A stretch of 64,000 nt of DNA, from assembly GCF_027270735.1 (NCBI RefSeq), contig NZ_JAPWIJ010000003.1, positions 248,001 to 312,000 on the forward strand, written 5' to 3'. The DNA is from Rhodococcus ruber (lineage in GTDB: Bacteria > Actinomycetota > Actinomycetes > Mycobacteriales > Mycobacteriaceae). Both the position numbers and the translations under genes were made by a program. Every line of letters begins with the position of its first letter. The first letter of the stretch is position 1. The notes below the pieces were generated by a model. That model was not told where the DNA came from, ran no database searches, and worked only from the letters and a program-made list of their open reading frames with translations. This document shows positions 37,151-47,015 of the stretch, in pieces.

Positions 37151-37627
37151 TCAGGCCTCGCTCCATGCGGTGCCGCCGCCCCGACGCATCGGGGTGTGCG
37201 GAATACCGTCCTCGAGAACTTCCTCACCGTCGGGCAGGAAGCCGTGCTTGGCGTACATGTCGACGAGGTAGCTCTGAGCATTGATGCGACACGGCGCGGA
37301 GCCGACCTCGGCCAGCGCTGCCCGCAGGATCCGCGTGGTGTGGCCCTGCCCTCGGGCTGAGCGCTGGGTGCAGAGGCGACCGATGCGGAACGCCTTCTCC
37401 CCGTCGTCGTGCTCCTCGAGCAGACGGAGAGTGCAGACCACCTCGCCGTCTCGTTCGAGCCAGAAGTGTCGTGTCTCGGTCAGCAGGTCACGCCCGTCCA
37501 ACTCCGGATAAGCACAGGCCTGCTCGACCACGAACACCTCGACACGCAGCTTCAACAGGTCGTACAACGTGTTGTTGGACAGGTCTAGTGCCCATGATCG
37601 TTTGAGAGCTGCTGCTTGCGTATTCAT
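37151..37627 (-). CDS. GNAT family N-acetyltransferase, ElaA-like
   Basis: A 158-residue acetyltransferase. It contains LYDLLKLRVEVFVVEQ and the acetyl-CoA-binding region IGRLCTQRSARGQGHTTRIL, with the ElaA-type C-terminal YAKHGFLPDGEEVLEDGIPH. The substrate is unknown. It directly follows mqo on the same strand, as Rv2851c follows Rv2852c. ATG 37627 is used; a GTG at 37642 overlapping the mqo stop is an alternative. Confidence 0.9.
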   Translation of the reverse strand: MNTQAAALKRSWALDLSNNTLYDLLKLRVEVFVVEQACAYPELDGRDLLTETRHFWLERDGEVVCTLRLLEEHDDGEKAFRIGRLCTQRSARGQGHTTRILRAALAEVGSAPCRINAQSYLVDMYAKHGFLPDGEEVLEDGIPHTPMRRGGGTAWSEA

Positions 37628-37638
37628 ACCTTTTGCTA

Positions 37639-39225
37639 TCACACACCCGTGGGCTGTGCGAGCTCACGCGAGTTTTCCAGCTCCAGTGTCTTCGAGGTCC
37701 AGGCCCAGACCTCGTCGAACAGCGAGCTGTTCTGGGCCAGCTTGACCCCCAGCGACGGGACCATTTCCTTGAGCTTGGGCTGCCACGCGTCGTACTTGTC
37801 GCCGAAGCACCGCTGCAGCACGTCCAGCATTGCCGGGACGGCGGTGGATGCACCGGGCGAGGCACCGAGCAATCCGGCGATCGTGCCGTCCGCAGCGTTG
37901 ACCACAGCGGTGCCGAACTCGAGCACGCCGCCGCGACCCTTCTTACGGATGACCTGCACTCGCTGACCTGCCGTGACGAGTTCCCAGTCCTTACCGACAA
38001 CCGAGGGGGCGAACTCGCGCAGGGTCTCCACCCGATCGGCCTGCGACTGGGCCAGCTCGCTGACCAGGTACTTGACGAGCCCGAGCTCCGTCACACCGAC
38101 GCCGAGCATCGACATCAGGTTGCCGGGCTTGACCGAGCCGGGCAGGTCGGTGATCTTGCCCTGCTTGAGGAACTTGGGGGACCAACCGGCGTACGGGCCG
38201 AACAGCAGACCCTGCTCACCGTTGATCACCCGGGTGTCGAGGTGCGGCACGGACATGGGAGGAGCGCCCACCGAGGCCTTGCCGTACACCTTGGCCGAAT
38301 GCTGCTCGATCAGTTCGGGGTTGGTGCACCGCAGCCACTCGCCGCTGACCGGGAAGCCGCCGAATCCCTTGATCTCCGCGATACCGGACTTCTGCAGCAG
38401 GTGCAGTGCGCCGCCGCCTGCGCCGACGAACACGAACTTGGCGTTGACGGTCTTCTTCGCACCCGTGCGCTGGTTGGCGACCTTCACGTCCCAGGTGCCG
38501 TCGGACTGCTTGGTGATGTTGCGCACATCATGGCCGAAGTGAACGGTTCCACCCGCCGCCGACAGGTAGTTGAGGAGCTGCTTGGTGAGCGCGCCGAAGT
38601 CGACGTCGGTGCCCTCCTGGCTCCAGTTCAGCGCCACCGGATCGGAGAAGTCGCGGCCCTCGGCCATCAACGGCAGTCGCGCCGAGAACTCGTCCTTGGA
38701 ATCGATGAATTCCATTCCGGCGAACAGCGGGTTACCGACGAGCGCCTCGTACCGCGCACGCAGGTACTTCGCGTTGTCGGCCCCGTGCACGAAGCTCACG
38801 TGCGGAATGGGGTTGATGAAATTCTTGGCGTCGGAGAGCACGCCGGTCTCGATACCGTGGGCCCAGAACTGCCGCGAGACCTGGAACTGCTCGTTGACGT
38901 TGAGCGCCTTGGAGATATCGACACTGCCGTCCTTGTTCTGCGGCGTGTAGTTCAACTCGCACAGTGCCGAGTGGCCGGTACCCGCGTTGTTCCACGCGTC
39001 GCTGCTCTCCGCCGCCGCCGCGTCGAGGCGCTCGTAGACGTCGATCGACCAGTTCGGCTCGAGCTGACGGAGCAGCGCACCGAGGGTGGCGCTCATGATT
39101 CCGGCACCGACCAGAACGACGTCGGTCTTGATCCGCTTACCCTGCTCTTCTTTGGACACTGGAGAATCGACTTCCTTGTCTGTGGAGGTCTCGACCGGAG
39201 AACTCTGCTGTAGAGGGCTATTCAC
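37639..39225 (-). CDS. mqo: Malate:quinone oxidoreductase
   Basis: A 528-residue membrane-associated FAD enzyme that oxidises malate to oxaloacetate and passes electrons to the quinone pool, replacing or complementing NAD malate dehydrogenase. The FAD motif is [20 protein letters not shown] (about residues 36-55) and the family motif [15 protein letters not shown] follows. The N-terminal 30 residues are a hydrophilic extension; an internal GTG (39159) could be the true start. TAACCT (minus strand, about 39238-39243) is a possible -10. Confidence 0.95.
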   Translation of the reverse strand: MNSPLQQSSPVETSTDKEVDSPVSKEEQGKRIKTDVVLVGAGIMSATLGALLRQLEPNWSIDVYERLDAAAAESSDAWNNAGTGHSALCELNYTPQNKDGSVDISKALNVNEQFQVSRQFWAHGIETGVLSDAKNFINPIPHVSFVHGADNAKYLRARYEALVGNPLFAGMEFIDSKDEFSARLPLMAEGRDFSDPVALNWSQEGTDVDFGALTKQLLNYLSAAGGTVHFGHDVRNITKQSDGTWDVKVANQRTGAKKTVNAKFVFVGAGGGALHLLQKSGIAEIKGFGGFPVSGEWLRCTNPELIEQHSAKVYGKASVGAPPMSVPHLDTRVINGEQGLLFGPYAGWSPKFLKQGKITDLPGSVKPGNLMSMLGVGVTELGLVKYLVSELAQSQADRVETLREFAPSVVGKDWELVTAGQRVQVIRKKGRGGVLEFGTAVVNAADGTIAGLLGASPGASTAVPAMLDVLQRCFGDKYDAWQPKLKEMVPSLGVKLAQNSSLFDEVWAWTSKTLELENSRELAQPTGV

Positions 39226-39320
39226 CCGATGCGGTCAGGTTACTAGCTGGGCCTACCCCATCGGACACCACGTCAACCCGCTCTCGATTGTGCTCCTCGG
39301 ACGCCGCTCACGGCGCCCAC

Positions 39321-39335
39321 TACAGTTGTGATCTG
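39321..39335 (+). promoter_or_regulatory. Candidate leaderless promoter for the alpha/beta hydrolase-mtr operon
   Basis: TACAGT (39321-39326) fits TANNNT and lies 8 nt before GTG 39335. The divergent gap with mqo (39226-39334) must hold both promoters. Confidence 0.45.
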
Positions 39336-40375
39336 TGACTACCTGGGTGCCCGACGTCCTCGGCGACGGCTACGAACAGACGACCATTCCACTCGGTGAC
39401 GATCCCGACGGAGAGGGGCAGGTCGAGGCCACGCTGGTGCGGTATCAACCGTCCGGTGCCTCGAACTTCGACCGCGCGGTGATCTACGTTCACGGTTTCA
39501 CCGACTACTTCTTCCAGCGGCACATCGCCGAGCACTTCGCGGCGAAGGGATACGCGTTCTACGCCCTCGACCTGCGTAAGTGCGGGCGTTCGCGCCGCGA
39601 GGGCCAGACTGCGCATTTCGTGACCGATCTGGCGATGTACGACGCCGAGTTGAACGAAGCTCTGAGCCTGGTTCGCGCCGAGCGCGGCGACGCCTCGGTG
39701 CTGCTGATGGCGCACTCCACGGGCGGCCTCGTTCTCCCGCTGTGGCTGAACCGCCTCAACCGTCAGGAAGGCGGGTCGGCCGGGATGGGCCTGGCGGGAG
39801 TCGTCCTCAACAGCCCGTGGTTCGACCTGCAGGGCCCACCGGCCATTCGCAGTGTCGGCACCGCAGCGATCGACGTCATCGGCCGATTCCGGTCCAAGAC
39901 GCAGGTCCCCGGTAGTGGGCTCGACACGTACGGCCTGTCGCTCGCTGCGTCGGAGAACGGCGAATGGGACTACGACCTCGACTGGAAACCGCTCGCAGGC
40001 TTTCCCATCACCTTCGGGTGGATTCGCGCTGTCCGCCACGGACATGCCGAGTTGCACCGGGGCCTCGACATCGGCATTCCCTCGCTGATTCTTCGGTCGA
40101 AGGTGACGCATTTCTCCCGCCGTTACAGCTCGGCCGTCGACGTCGCGGATGCCGTTCTGGACGTTCGCCAGATCGCGCGCTGGGCCGGTTGCCTGGGCGA
40201 CCGTACGACGATCGTGCCCATCGAGGGAGCCCGCCACGACGTGTTTCTGTCCACGGAAGGCCCACGAGTACGGGCATTCGAGGAAATGGACGAATGGCTC
40301 GAGTGGTTGCACCGAGGAGAAAGCACCGACCATGCGTCGGGCAAGGACCACAGTGAGAGCGGGCACATTTCATGA
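39335..40375 (+). CDS. Alpha/beta hydrolase (lysophospholipase-like)
   Basis: A 346-residue serine hydrolase. [10 protein letters not shown] forms the oxyanion-hole region and [15 protein letters not shown] the nucleophile elbow with the catalytic serine. A C-terminal EGARHDVF supplies the probable histidine. The substrate is unknown. Its stop overlaps the mtr start (ATGA), as with Rv2854-Rv2855, so the enzyme may be linked to thiol metabolism, though nothing in the sequence proves this. Confidence 0.92.
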   Translation: MTTWVPDVLGDGYEQTTIPLGDDPDGEGQVEATLVRYQPSGASNFDRAVIYVHGFTDYFFQRHIAEHFAAKGYAFYALDLRKCGRSRREGQTAHFVTDLAMYDAELNEALSLVRAERGDASVLLMAHSTGGLVLPLWLNRLNRQEGGSAGMGLAGVVLNSPWFDLQGPPAIRSVGTAAIDVIGRFRSKTQVPGSGLDTYGLSLAASENGEWDYDLDWKPLAGFPITFGWIRAVRHGHAELHRGLDIGIPSLILRSKVTHFSRRYSSAVDVADAVLDVRQIARWAGCLGDRTTIVPIEGARHDVFLSTEGPRVRAFEEMDEWLEWLHRGESTDHASGKDHSESGHIS

Positions 40376-41757
40376 CCGAGCATTTCGACATCGCGATCAT
40401 CGGCTCCGGATCGGGGAACTCGATCGCGGATTCGCGCTTCGACAACAAGAAGATCGCTCTGCTCGAGGAGAATTCCACGTTCGGTGGCACGTGCCTCAAC
40501 GTCGGGTGCATCCCCACCAAGATGTTCGTCTATGCAGCCGAAGTCGCTCGGACGGTTCGAGACTCCGCGAAGTACGGAGTCGACGCCCACGTCGATGCGG
40601 TGCGCTGGCGCGACATCGTCGACCGCGTCTTCGGACGGATCGACCCCATCTCCGAGGGCGGTAAGCGATACCGCGCCGAGGGCAGCCCCAACGTCACATT
40701 GTTCGAGGGACACGCGACGTTCGTCGGCCCCCGCACGATCGACACCGGCACCGGCACCGTCATCACCGCCGACCAGGTCGTCATCGCGGCCGGATCACGC
40801 CCGACAGTGCCCCAGGCCATTGCCGATTCGGGCGTCGCCTATCACACCAACAGTGACGTGATGCGGCTGCCGGAGCTTCCCGAGCATCTGGTGATTCTCG
40901 GATCCGGTTATATCGCAGCAGAATTCGCGCACGTGTTCTCAGCGCTCGGTTCCAAGGTCTCGATCGTCGCCAGGAAGGACGGTCTGCTGCGCGCGCTCGA
41001 CGCCGATATCTCCAAGCGTTTCACCGAACTGGCGCGCGCCAAGTGGGACGTCCATCTCGACGCCGGTGAAACCCGTGCTGTGACCGAGGGCACGCTGCAC
41101 GGCGTCGAACTGGCCGACGGCACCAAGGTCCTGGGCGACGCGTTCCTCGTCGCCGTGGGCCGGGAACCGAACGGAGACAGACTCGATCTGGGCGCGGCCG
41201 GCATCGAGCTCGATGACGAAGGCCGCATCGTGGTGGACGAATTCGGCCGCACCACGGCCGAGGGAGTGTTCGCGCTCGGCGACGTCTCGTCGCCCTACCA
41301 GCTCAAGCACGTGGCCAACCAGGAAGCTCGGGTCGTTCAGTACAACCTGCTGCAGGATGCGTGGCACGGCGACACCTCGGCACTCCGGGAGTACGACCAT
41401 CGGTTCGTTCCTGCGGCGGTGTTCACCGATCCGCAGATCGCCGAGGTGGGCATGACCGAAGAACAGGCCCGCGACGCGGGGTTGGACATCACGGTCAAAG
41501 TGCAGAGCTATGGCGACGTCGCCTACGGCTGGGCGATGGAGGACAGCGAAGGTCTGTGCAAGATCATCGCCGAGAAGGGCACCGGCAAGATTCTCGGGGC
41601 CCACATCATCGGCGCACAGGCCCCCACTCTGATCCAACCCCTCATCCAGGCCATGAGCTTCGGGCTCTCTGCCCAGGACATGGCTCGTGGCCAGTACTGG
41701 ATTCACCCAGGACTGCCCGAGGTTGTCGAGAACGCCCTGCTGGGGCTCGACCTGTAG
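40372..41757 (+). CDS. mtr: Mycothione reductase
   Basis: A 461-residue FAD and NADPH disulfide reductase that regenerates mycothiol from mycothione, the main thiol system of actinobacteria. The redox-active motif is [13 protein letters not shown] (about residues 38-50), with FAD motif IGSGSGNS at the N-terminus, the NADPH-binding [13 protein letters not shown] and the C-terminal [12 protein letters not shown] dimer interface. ATG 40372 overlaps the hydrolase stop by 4 nt. Confidence 0.96.
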   Translation: MTEHFDIAIIGSGSGNSIADSRFDNKKIALLEENSTFGGTCLNVGCIPTKMFVYAAEVARTVRDSAKYGVDAHVDAVRWRDIVDRVFGRIDPISEGGKRYRAEGSPNVTLFEGHATFVGPRTIDTGTGTVITADQVVIAAGSRPTVPQAIADSGVAYHTNSDVMRLPELPEHLVILGSGYIAAEFAHVFSALGSKVSIVARKDGLLRALDADISKRFTELARAKWDVHLDAGETRAVTEGTLHGVELADGTKVLGDAFLVAVGREPNGDRLDLGAAGIELDDEGRIVVDEFGRTTAEGVFALGDVSSPYQLKHVANQEARVVQYNLLQDAWHGDTSALREYDHRFVPAAVFTDPQIAEVGMTEEQARDAGLDITVKVQSYGDVAYGWAMEDSEGLCKIIAEKGTGKILGAHIIGAQAPTLIQPLIQAMSFGLSAQDMARGQYWIHPGLPEVVENALLGLDL

Positions 41758-41763
41758 CTCCGG

Positions 41764-42330
41764 TCACCAGGGGCTGGTACGAAGCACGATCTCGGTAGCC
41801 AGCTCGGCCGACGCGTCGGCGGGGATGTTGCGCGCCCCGTCGAGCTGGACCACTCGGAAATCCGAGTAGACGAACCGACCGCTCGCGTCGGCGGATGCGC
41901 GGCCCAACGAGGACCCGACGACCAGTGTCGTCGGTAGCTCGACCGGGGGGCAATCTGCGGCGCGGACGGTGCCCTGATCGTCCGCGATGGCGGGGTGGCA
42001 ACGGTTCACCGCGATCAGGCTGGCGAACCGTCCGAAGGTTTTCGCGGCCAGCGTCCACGCAGGTTCTGCGCCCGCGCCGCTGCCGACGAGGTGCACCCAC
42101 GAGAGCTTCAGCTCGTCGAGAACAGCCAGGATCGCGTCGTCGGTGACGCCGTCGATGCTTTCCAGCGCAACGGTTTTCAGATCCGAGTTGTGCAGCCGTT
42201 CACTGACTGCGTCGTACACATCCACCGGATCACCTGCGTCGGGAAGCAACAGGACAGCGTGCCGGCTGTCGGGGCCCGCAACTCGCACCGAACATTGCCC
42301 GCCCGCAGCACTCACATGCGTGAACTCCAT
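41764..42330 (-). CDS. Alpha/beta hydrolase-fold protein lacking the usual nucleophile serine
   Basis: A 188-residue protein with the alpha/beta hydrolase layout (HAVLLLPDAGDPVDVYD, then LSWVHLVGSGAGAEPAW). At the nucleophile elbow, aligned to GxSxG, the residues are GSGAG with glycine where serine is expected, so it is probably not a classical serine hydrolase. It is about 80 residues shorter than typical members. It is convergent with mtr (6 nt apart) and divergent from the GntR operon. Function is unknown. Confidence 0.75.
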   Translation of the reverse strand: MEFTHVSAAGGQCSVRVAGPDSRHAVLLLPDAGDPVDVYDAVSERLHNSDLKTVALESIDGVTDDAILAVLDELKLSWVHLVGSGAGAEPAWTLAAKTFGRFASLIAVNRCHPAIADDQGTVRAADCPPVELPTTLVVGSSLGRASADASGRFVYSDFRVVQLDGARNIPADASAELATEIVLRTSPW

Positions 42331-42350
42331 GACGACGACGGTACTGCCTC

Positions 42351-42400
42351 TTGCGCATGCTCCGCATCGGTTCTATGGTTAGTTACATGAGTAATGAACC
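42351..42400 (+). promoter_or_regulatory. Promoter and palindromic operator for the GntR-ABC operon
   Basis: TTGCGC (42351-42356) and TATGGT (42374-42379) are 17 nt apart, a good sigma-A type promoter. Overlapping the -10 and the start region is the dyad GGTT..TTAC....GTAA..AACC (42377-42400), a likely binding site for the GntR protein encoded downstream. An ATG at 42387 lies 7 nt after the -10, consistent with a leaderless mRNA. Confidence 0.65.
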
Positions 42401-42440
42401 AGTGAGGCAAGCAACCTCCACGCACCGGCGGCGGTTCTGA
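42387..42440 (+). CDS. Putative 17-residue leader peptide, coupled to the GntR gene
   Basis: ATG 42387 opens a short frame encoding MSNEPVRQATSTHRRRF, ending TGA at 42438-42440, whose last base is the first base of the GntR ATG (TGATG). The predicted transcription start falls at or next to its ATG, so ribosomes would enter here and re-initiate on the regulator gene. The peptide ends in a run of arginines. Whether it is translated or simply a leader is not known; a frame this short could occur by chance. Confidence 0.4.
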   Translation: MSNEPVRQATSTHRRRF

Positions 42441-42799
42441 TGGACGAGGGCAGGCCGATCTTCTTGCAGATCGCCGAGCTCGTCGAGAACTCCATCATCG
42501 ACGGATCGTTGGCCGAGGAAGAGCAGGTCCCTTCGACGAACGAGCTCGCCGCGTTCCATCGAATCAATCCGGCCACCGCGGGCAAAGGGCTCGCCAAACT
42601 CGTCGCCGACGGCGTCGTATACAAGAAGCGAGGAATCGGCATGTTCGTCACCACAGGGGCTCGGGACGCTCTCCGATTCCGACGCCGCGACCACTTTGCA
42701 CGTCAGTACATCGATCCGCTGGTCACCGAGGCACGCAAGCTCGGCATGACCGTGGACGAACTCAAGACCATGCTCGACAACTGGGAGGCAGCACGATGA
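42440..42799 (+). CDS. GntR-family regulator, YtrA subfamily
   Basis: A 119-residue regulator with an N-terminal winged helix (RPIFLQIAELVENSIIDGSL, PSTNELAAFHRINPATAGKGLAKL) and a short C-terminal helix instead of a large ligand domain, typical of YtrA proteins. These usually repress the adjacent ABC transporter operon and respond to envelope stress or antibiotics. The ATPase gene starts within its stop codon (ATGA). A dyad upstream is a plausible autoregulatory site. Confidence 0.92.
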   Translation: MDEGRPIFLQIAELVENSIIDGSLAEEEQVPSTNELAAFHRINPATAGKGLAKLVADGVVYKKRGIGMFVTTGARDALRFRRRDHFARQYIDPLVTEARKLGMTVDELKTMLDNWEAAR

Positions 42800-43719
42800 G
42801 CGTCCACACTCTCGGCTCGATCGGCGAACCCGGCGCCATAGCCGCGTCGGCCACTCACCTGACCAAGAATTTCGGCTCGTTCACAGCGGTCGACGACGTA
42901 AGTTTCGAGATCGAACGCAACAAGATCTACGGCTTTCTGGGCCGCAACGGCGCGGGTAAGACCACCGTCATGCAGATGATGACCGCGCAGATGCGTCAGA
43001 GCGCCGGCGAGGTCTCGATATTCGGACAATCTCCGTGGGAAAACCCGGTCGCACAGAGTCACATGTGCTTCGTCAAGGAAAGCCAAAAATATCCTGACGA
43101 CCTGAAGGTCGAGCACGCCGTTTCGCATGCGTCGAATATCCTTCCGCACTGGGACGGTGACTTTGCCGCAGAGTTGGTGCGCGACTTCGACCTGCCCCTC
43201 GGCCGCAAGATCAAGAAGCTCTCGCGAGGAATGACGTCGGCTCTCGGAATCGTCATCGGACTCGCGTCGCGTGCACCACTGACCTTTTTCGACGAGCCCT
43301 ACTTGGGACTGGACGCGGTCTCGCGACACCTGTTCTACGACAGATTGCTGGCCGACTACGCCGAGCACCCCCGGACCGTCGTTCTGTCCACTCATCTCAT
43401 CGACGAGGTCAGCGATCTGATCGAACACGTGATCCTCATCGACAAGGGCAGGATCGTGCTCGACGCCGACTCGGATACCCTGCGCGAGAGCGCATTCGAA
43501 ATCACCGGTCCCGCCAAGGCGGTCGACTCGTTCACCTCGGGACACCGAACTCTGCACCGAACCACCCTCGGCGCGAGCGCGCGGGCAACGATCGACGGCC
43601 GACTCACCGACAGCCAGAGATCGGACGGTGCAGCAGCAGGCCTCACCATCGAAGCAGTTCCGTTGCAGCAGTTGATCATCGACCGCACCACCGCGGACAC
43701 CGAGGAGACAGTGTCATGA
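42796..43719 (+). CDS. ABC transporter ATP-binding protein (YtrB-like)
   Basis: A 307-residue ATPase with Walker A GRNGAGKTT, a signature of the LSRGM type (KKLSRGMTSALG) in place of LSGGQ, Walker B LTFFDEP and the H-loop STHLIDE. The C-terminal 80 residues are an extra domain. It is coupled on both sides, to the GntR regulator and to the permease gene, by 4-nt overlaps. The substrate is unknown; related systems export or sense antimicrobial compounds. Confidence 0.93.
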   Translation: MSVHTLGSIGEPGAIAASATHLTKNFGSFTAVDDVSFEIERNKIYGFLGRNGAGKTTVMQMMTAQMRQSAGEVSIFGQSPWENPVAQSHMCFVKESQKYPDDLKVEHAVSHASNILPHWDGDFAAELVRDFDLPLGRKIKKLSRGMTSALGIVIGLASRAPLTFFDEPYLGLDAVSRHLFYDRLLADYAEHPRTVVLSTHLIDEVSDLIEHVILIDKGRIVLDADSDTLRESAFEITGPAKAVDSFTSGHRTLHRTTLGASARATIDGRLTDSQRSDGAAAGLTIEAVPLQQLIIDRTTADTEETVS

Positions 43720-44411
43720 AACGAATACTGAATATCGCTAGAATCCACAATACCTCCTGGGCAACGACTTTCGTGTGGCCAATGGCGGTTCTTGCCATCG
43801 CCTTCGTGATCACCTTCGGCATATTTCTGGTCATCCCGACCACAGACTCCGAATACAACTTCACCGGTAGCGTCTTCTCGATCTATGGATTCGCGATGGC
43901 GTTCTACATCACCGCGATCACTCAGTGCTTTCCCTATGCCCTGGGTCTGAGCGTCACCCGACGCGAATTCCTCACCGCCACAGCGCTGGTAGGAGTGTGC
44001 CAGTCGATTGCATTCGGCACGATCATCTACGTGCTGTCCTTGATCGAAGCAGCCACGGATGGATTCGGCCTGAAACTGAGAATGTTCGGCATCGCTCGGT
44101 ACGCAACCGACAATCCGTTGGTGCAGTGGACCGCACTCGTTACCGTCATGCTGCTCCTCGGCGGCATCGGTGCATTCATCGGCGTCGTATATCGACGGTT
44201 CCGCACCAACGGATTGTTCACCCTCGGACTCGGTGCGCTCGTACTCTTCGGCGGGGGATCGATTCTCGTGACCTGGCAGAACTGGTGGCCCAACGTCGGG
44301 AGCTTCTTCACCGACACGCCGCGAATTCTTCTGCTGGTCGTCATTCCCTTGATCGTCACCGCCGTGTTGTCGGCCGCCAGCTGGGTCGGACTGCTCAAAG
44401 CAACTGCGTGA
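43716..44411 (+). CDS. ABC transporter permease protein
   Basis: A 231-residue membrane protein with six hydrophobic segments and no recognised catalytic domain. ATG 43716 overlaps the ATPase stop (ATGA). Codon use is slightly less GC-rich than in neighbouring genes at its 5' end. With the ATPase it forms the transporter controlled by the GntR protein. Its end overlaps the convergent cobQ gene by 17 nt. Confidence 0.85.
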   Translation: MKRILNIARIHNTSWATTFVWPMAVLAIAFVITFGIFLVIPTTDSEYNFTGSVFSIYGFAMAFYITAITQCFPYALGLSVTRREFLTATALVGVCQSIAFGTIIYVLSLIEAATDGFGLKLRMFGIARYATDNPLVQWTALVTVMLLLGGIGAFIGVVYRRFRTNGLFTLGLGALVLFGGGSILVTWQNWWPNVGSFFTDTPRILLLVVIPLIVTAVLSAASWVGLLKATA

Positions 44412-45930
44412 CAATCCTGTTCGATTCACGATCGACGCCGTGCTCGATGAGATCGAGTACGGCGTCGACGTCCAGGTTGTCTTCCACCAGATCGGCCAGC
44501 AGGTCCAACTGCTGCTCCCGCAGTGCCGCGACCGACGTAGCGGGGGCCACCAGAAATCCTTCGCGACCCGACGTCGCCGCCACCCAGGTCACGAACGCGC
44601 GCCGAAAGTCGTCGGACTCGAGAAGACCGTGCCAGTGGGTTCCCACGACACTGCCGCGCACACTGCCCTCGCGAACGCCCGAAGACGCAGTCAGCAATGC
44701 ATCGTCCCCGCTACGAACAACCCGTCCGTGATGAATCTCGTACCCGGACACCGAATGTGCACCGAACCGCTCTGCCAGACCCGACACCTGCGCGAGTACC
44801 TTGTCGGCTGCGAACTCGATATCGAGATCGAGCAGACCGAGCCCCTCGACCACACCGACACCCGACTCCACCGCGTCCCAGATCCTTCGGCCGAGCATCT
44901 GATAGCCGCCGCAGACACCCAGAACAGGCCGACCAGCCGCGGCGCGCTCGGAAATGGCACGGGCAAGACCGGTGCGCCGCAACCACTCCAGATCCGACAC
45001 CGTGGACTTACTGCCCGGGACGACCACCAGATCCGCATCCTCGAGGCGAGACGGCTCGGTGACCCAGTGCACCGACACGCCGGGCTCGCACGCCAGAGCC
45101 TCGACATCGGTCGTATTGGAAATTCTCGGCAACCGCACCGCCGCAACACGTAGCCACTGGGATCCGACGGGAGGACGCGGCCTGCCCACCGGAGCATCGG
45201 CAACTGTTCCCAGTGAATCCTCCGCGTCCAACCACAATCCGTCCGCGAACGGGACGACTCCGTACGTCGGCCGCCCGGTCAGTGCCCGCAACTGGTCGAG
45301 ACCAGGTGCCAACAGTGCCGGATCGCCTCGAAACTTGTTGATCACGAACCCCGCGACGAGCGCCTGATCTTCCGGAGACAGAACGGCAACGGTGCCGAAC
45401 AGGTGGGCGAGCACTCCCCCGCGGTCGATGTCGCCCACCACGATCACCGGAAGCGAGGCCGCCGTCGCCAGTCCCATATTGGCCAGATCGGTCGCGCGCA
45501 GATTGATCTCGGCGGGCGAACCCGCTCCCTCACAGATCACCACGTCGAATTCCGCACGCAAAGAAGCCAATTCGTCGGCCACGACCGCCCGCAGCGCTGT
45601 GCGATGCTCGATGTAGTTGCTCGCACTCACCTGCGCCACCGCACGCCCGCGTACCACCAACTGCGAGGTCCGGTCGCTACCGGGTTTGAGCAACACCGGA
45701 TTGAACCGGACACTCGGCTCCAGGCCGCAGGCCGCCGCCTGCATCGCCTGCGCCCGACCGATCTCACCGCCGTCGAGCGTGACCACAGAATTGTTGGACA
45801 TGTTCTGCGCCTTGAACGGAGCCACCCGCACGCCCCGTCTCGCCAGCATGCGACACAGACCGGCAACCAACACACTCTTGCCCGCATCCGACGTCGTCCC
45901 CGCAACCAGCAGGGCACCTTTCAGACTCAC
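44395..45930 (-). CDS. cobQ: Cobyric acid synthase
   Basis: A 511-residue amidotransferase that adds four amide groups to adenosylcobyrinic acid a,c-diamide. The N-terminal P-loop region is [19 protein letters not shown] followed by [12 protein letters not shown]; the glutaminase domain has the nucleophile motif [11 protein letters not shown] and GTHWHGLLE. It is separate from the riboswitch-controlled cob operon by 7 kb. A tandem 35-nt repeat lies just upstream of its start. Confidence 0.96.
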   Translation of the reverse strand: MSLKGALLVAGTTSDAGKSVLVAGLCRMLARRGVRVAPFKAQNMSNNSVVTLDGGEIGRAQAMQAAACGLEPSVRFNPVLLKPGSDRTSQLVVRGRAVAQVSASNYIEHRTALRAVVADELASLRAEFDVVICEGAGSPAEINLRATDLANMGLATAASLPVIVVGDIDRGGVLAHLFGTVAVLSPEDQALVAGFVINKFRGDPALLAPGLDQLRALTGRPTYGVVPFADGLWLDAEDSLGTVADAPVGRPRPPVGSQWLRVAAVRLPRISNTTDVEALACEPGVSVHWVTEPSRLEDADLVVVPGSKSTVSDLEWLRRTGLARAISERAAAGRPVLGVCGGYQMLGRRIWDAVESGVGVVEGLGLLDLDIEFAADKVLAQVSGLAERFGAHSVSGYEIHHGRVVRSGDDALLTASSGVREGSVRGSVVGTHWHGLLESDDFRRAFVTWVAATSGREGFLVAPATSVAALREQQLDLLADLVEDNLDVDAVLDLIEHGVDRESNRIVTQLL

Positions 45931-45938
45931 GGCATTGG

Positions 45939-46011
45939 TTTTCTGTTCACTCCGCAGGCTCCGCTCACGGCAGGGTTTTTCTGTTCACTCCGCAGGCTCC
46001 GCTCACGGCAG
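45939..46011. repeat. Tandem 35-nt direct repeat between cobQ and mapB
   Basis: Two identical 35-nt copies (45939-45973 and 45977-46011), each beginning TTTTCTGTTCACTCCGCAGG, sit 38 nt apart. The second copy contains the last codons and the stop codon of mapB (46003-46005). Part of the unit, GGAGCCTGCGGA, also occurs at 37106-37117 next to the 19-bp palindrome. Confidence 0.85.
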
Positions 46012-46878
46012 AGTCAGAATCTCGCTGCCCGTCTCGGTGACCACGAGGGTGTGCTCGAACTGGGCGGTCCACTTCTTGTCGTGCGTGACCACCGTCCAGC
46101 CGTCGTCCCACATTTCGGCGTTGATCGTGCCCAGGTTGATCATCGGTTCGATCGTGAAGGTCATTCCCGGCTCGATGACGGTGTCCACCGACGGCTGGTC
46201 GTAGTGCAGAACGACGAGGCCGTTGTGGAAGGTGGTACCGATGCCGTGTCCGGTGAAATCCTCGACCACTCCGTACCCGAACCGATGAGCGTACGACTCG
46301 ATGACGCGGCCCACGACGTTCAGTGCGCGACCCGGCTTGACAGCCTTGATGGCTCGCATAGTGGCCTCGTGCGTGCGCTCGACGAGCAGGCGGGCTTCCT
46401 CGGAGACGTTGCCGGCCAAGAAGGTTGCGTTGGTATCGCCGTGAACACCGTCGATGAAAGCGGTGATGTCGATGTTGACGATGTCGCCGTCCTCGATCAC
46501 CGTCGAGTCGGGAATGCCGTGGCAGATGACCTCGTTGAGCGAGGTGCAGCACGACTTCGGAAAACCCTTGTAGCCCAACGTGGACGGGTACGCGCCGTGA
46601 TCGATCATGTACTCGTGAGCGATGCGGTCGAGCTCGTCGGTCGTCACTCCCGGTGCCACCGCCCGGCCCGCTTCCTGGAGAGCCCTGGCCGCAATCTTCG
46701 ATGCCACCCGCATCTTCTCGATGACCTCGGGAGTCTGCACCCACGGTTCGCTGCCCTCGGCGACGGTCGACTTCCACGCGTACTCGGGCCGCTCGATCGA
46801 CTTGGGCACCGCGAGGACGGGCGATACGACGCCTGGTACGAGTGGCTGACGGGGCTTGCTCTCGGCGGTCACAGACAT
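46003..46878 (-). CDS. map: Methionine aminopeptidase, type I (MapB-like)
   Basis: A 291-residue metallopeptidase that removes the N-terminal methionine. Metal ligands lie in [19 protein letters not shown] (two Asp), [11 protein letters not shown] (His), FTIEPMI (Glu) and FEHTLVVTE (Glu). An N-terminal extension of about 40 residues matches mycobacterial MapB (Rv2861c). TACTCT (46885-46890, minus strand) lies 6 nt before ATG 46878, indicating a leaderless start. Confidence 0.95.
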   Translation of the reverse strand: MSVTAESKPRQPLVPGVVSPVLAVPKSIERPEYAWKSTVAEGSEPWVQTPEVIEKMRVASKIAARALQEAGRAVAPGVTTDELDRIAHEYMIDHGAYPSTLGYKGFPKSCCTSLNEVICHGIPDSTVIEDGDIVNIDITAFIDGVHGDTNATFLAGNVSEEARLLVERTHEATMRAIKAVKPGRALNVVGRVIESYAHRFGYGVVEDFTGHGIGTTFHNGLVVLHYDQPSVDTVIEPGMTFTIEPMINLGTINAEMWDDGWTVVTHDKKWTAQFEHTLVVTETGSEILTLP

Positions 46879-46890
46879 GAGCCCAGAGTA
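46879..46890 (-). promoter_or_regulatory. Candidate leaderless promoter for mapB
   Basis: The minus strand reads TACTCT-GGGCTC-ATG, a TANNNT -10 box with a 6-nt gap to the start codon. Confidence 0.4.
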
Positions 46891-46962
46891 GTCGGCCTCG
46901 TACCGACGCTCCGCCCAGCGCACGGATGCCCGGGCAATCGAATCATCGTTCCGACGAGCGGA

Positions 46963-46968
46963 TATGAT
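46963..46968 (+). promoter_or_regulatory. Candidate -10 element for the GAF-LuxR gene
   Basis: TATGAT fits the -10 consensus well and lies 47 nt before GTG 47016; a weak -35 cannot be defined. The 137-nt divergent gap with mapB contains both promoters. Confidence 0.45.
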
Positions 46969-47015
46969 CTGGGTCACGTTTGTCACCGATTGCCGACCCG
47001 AGGAAGGGAAGCACC

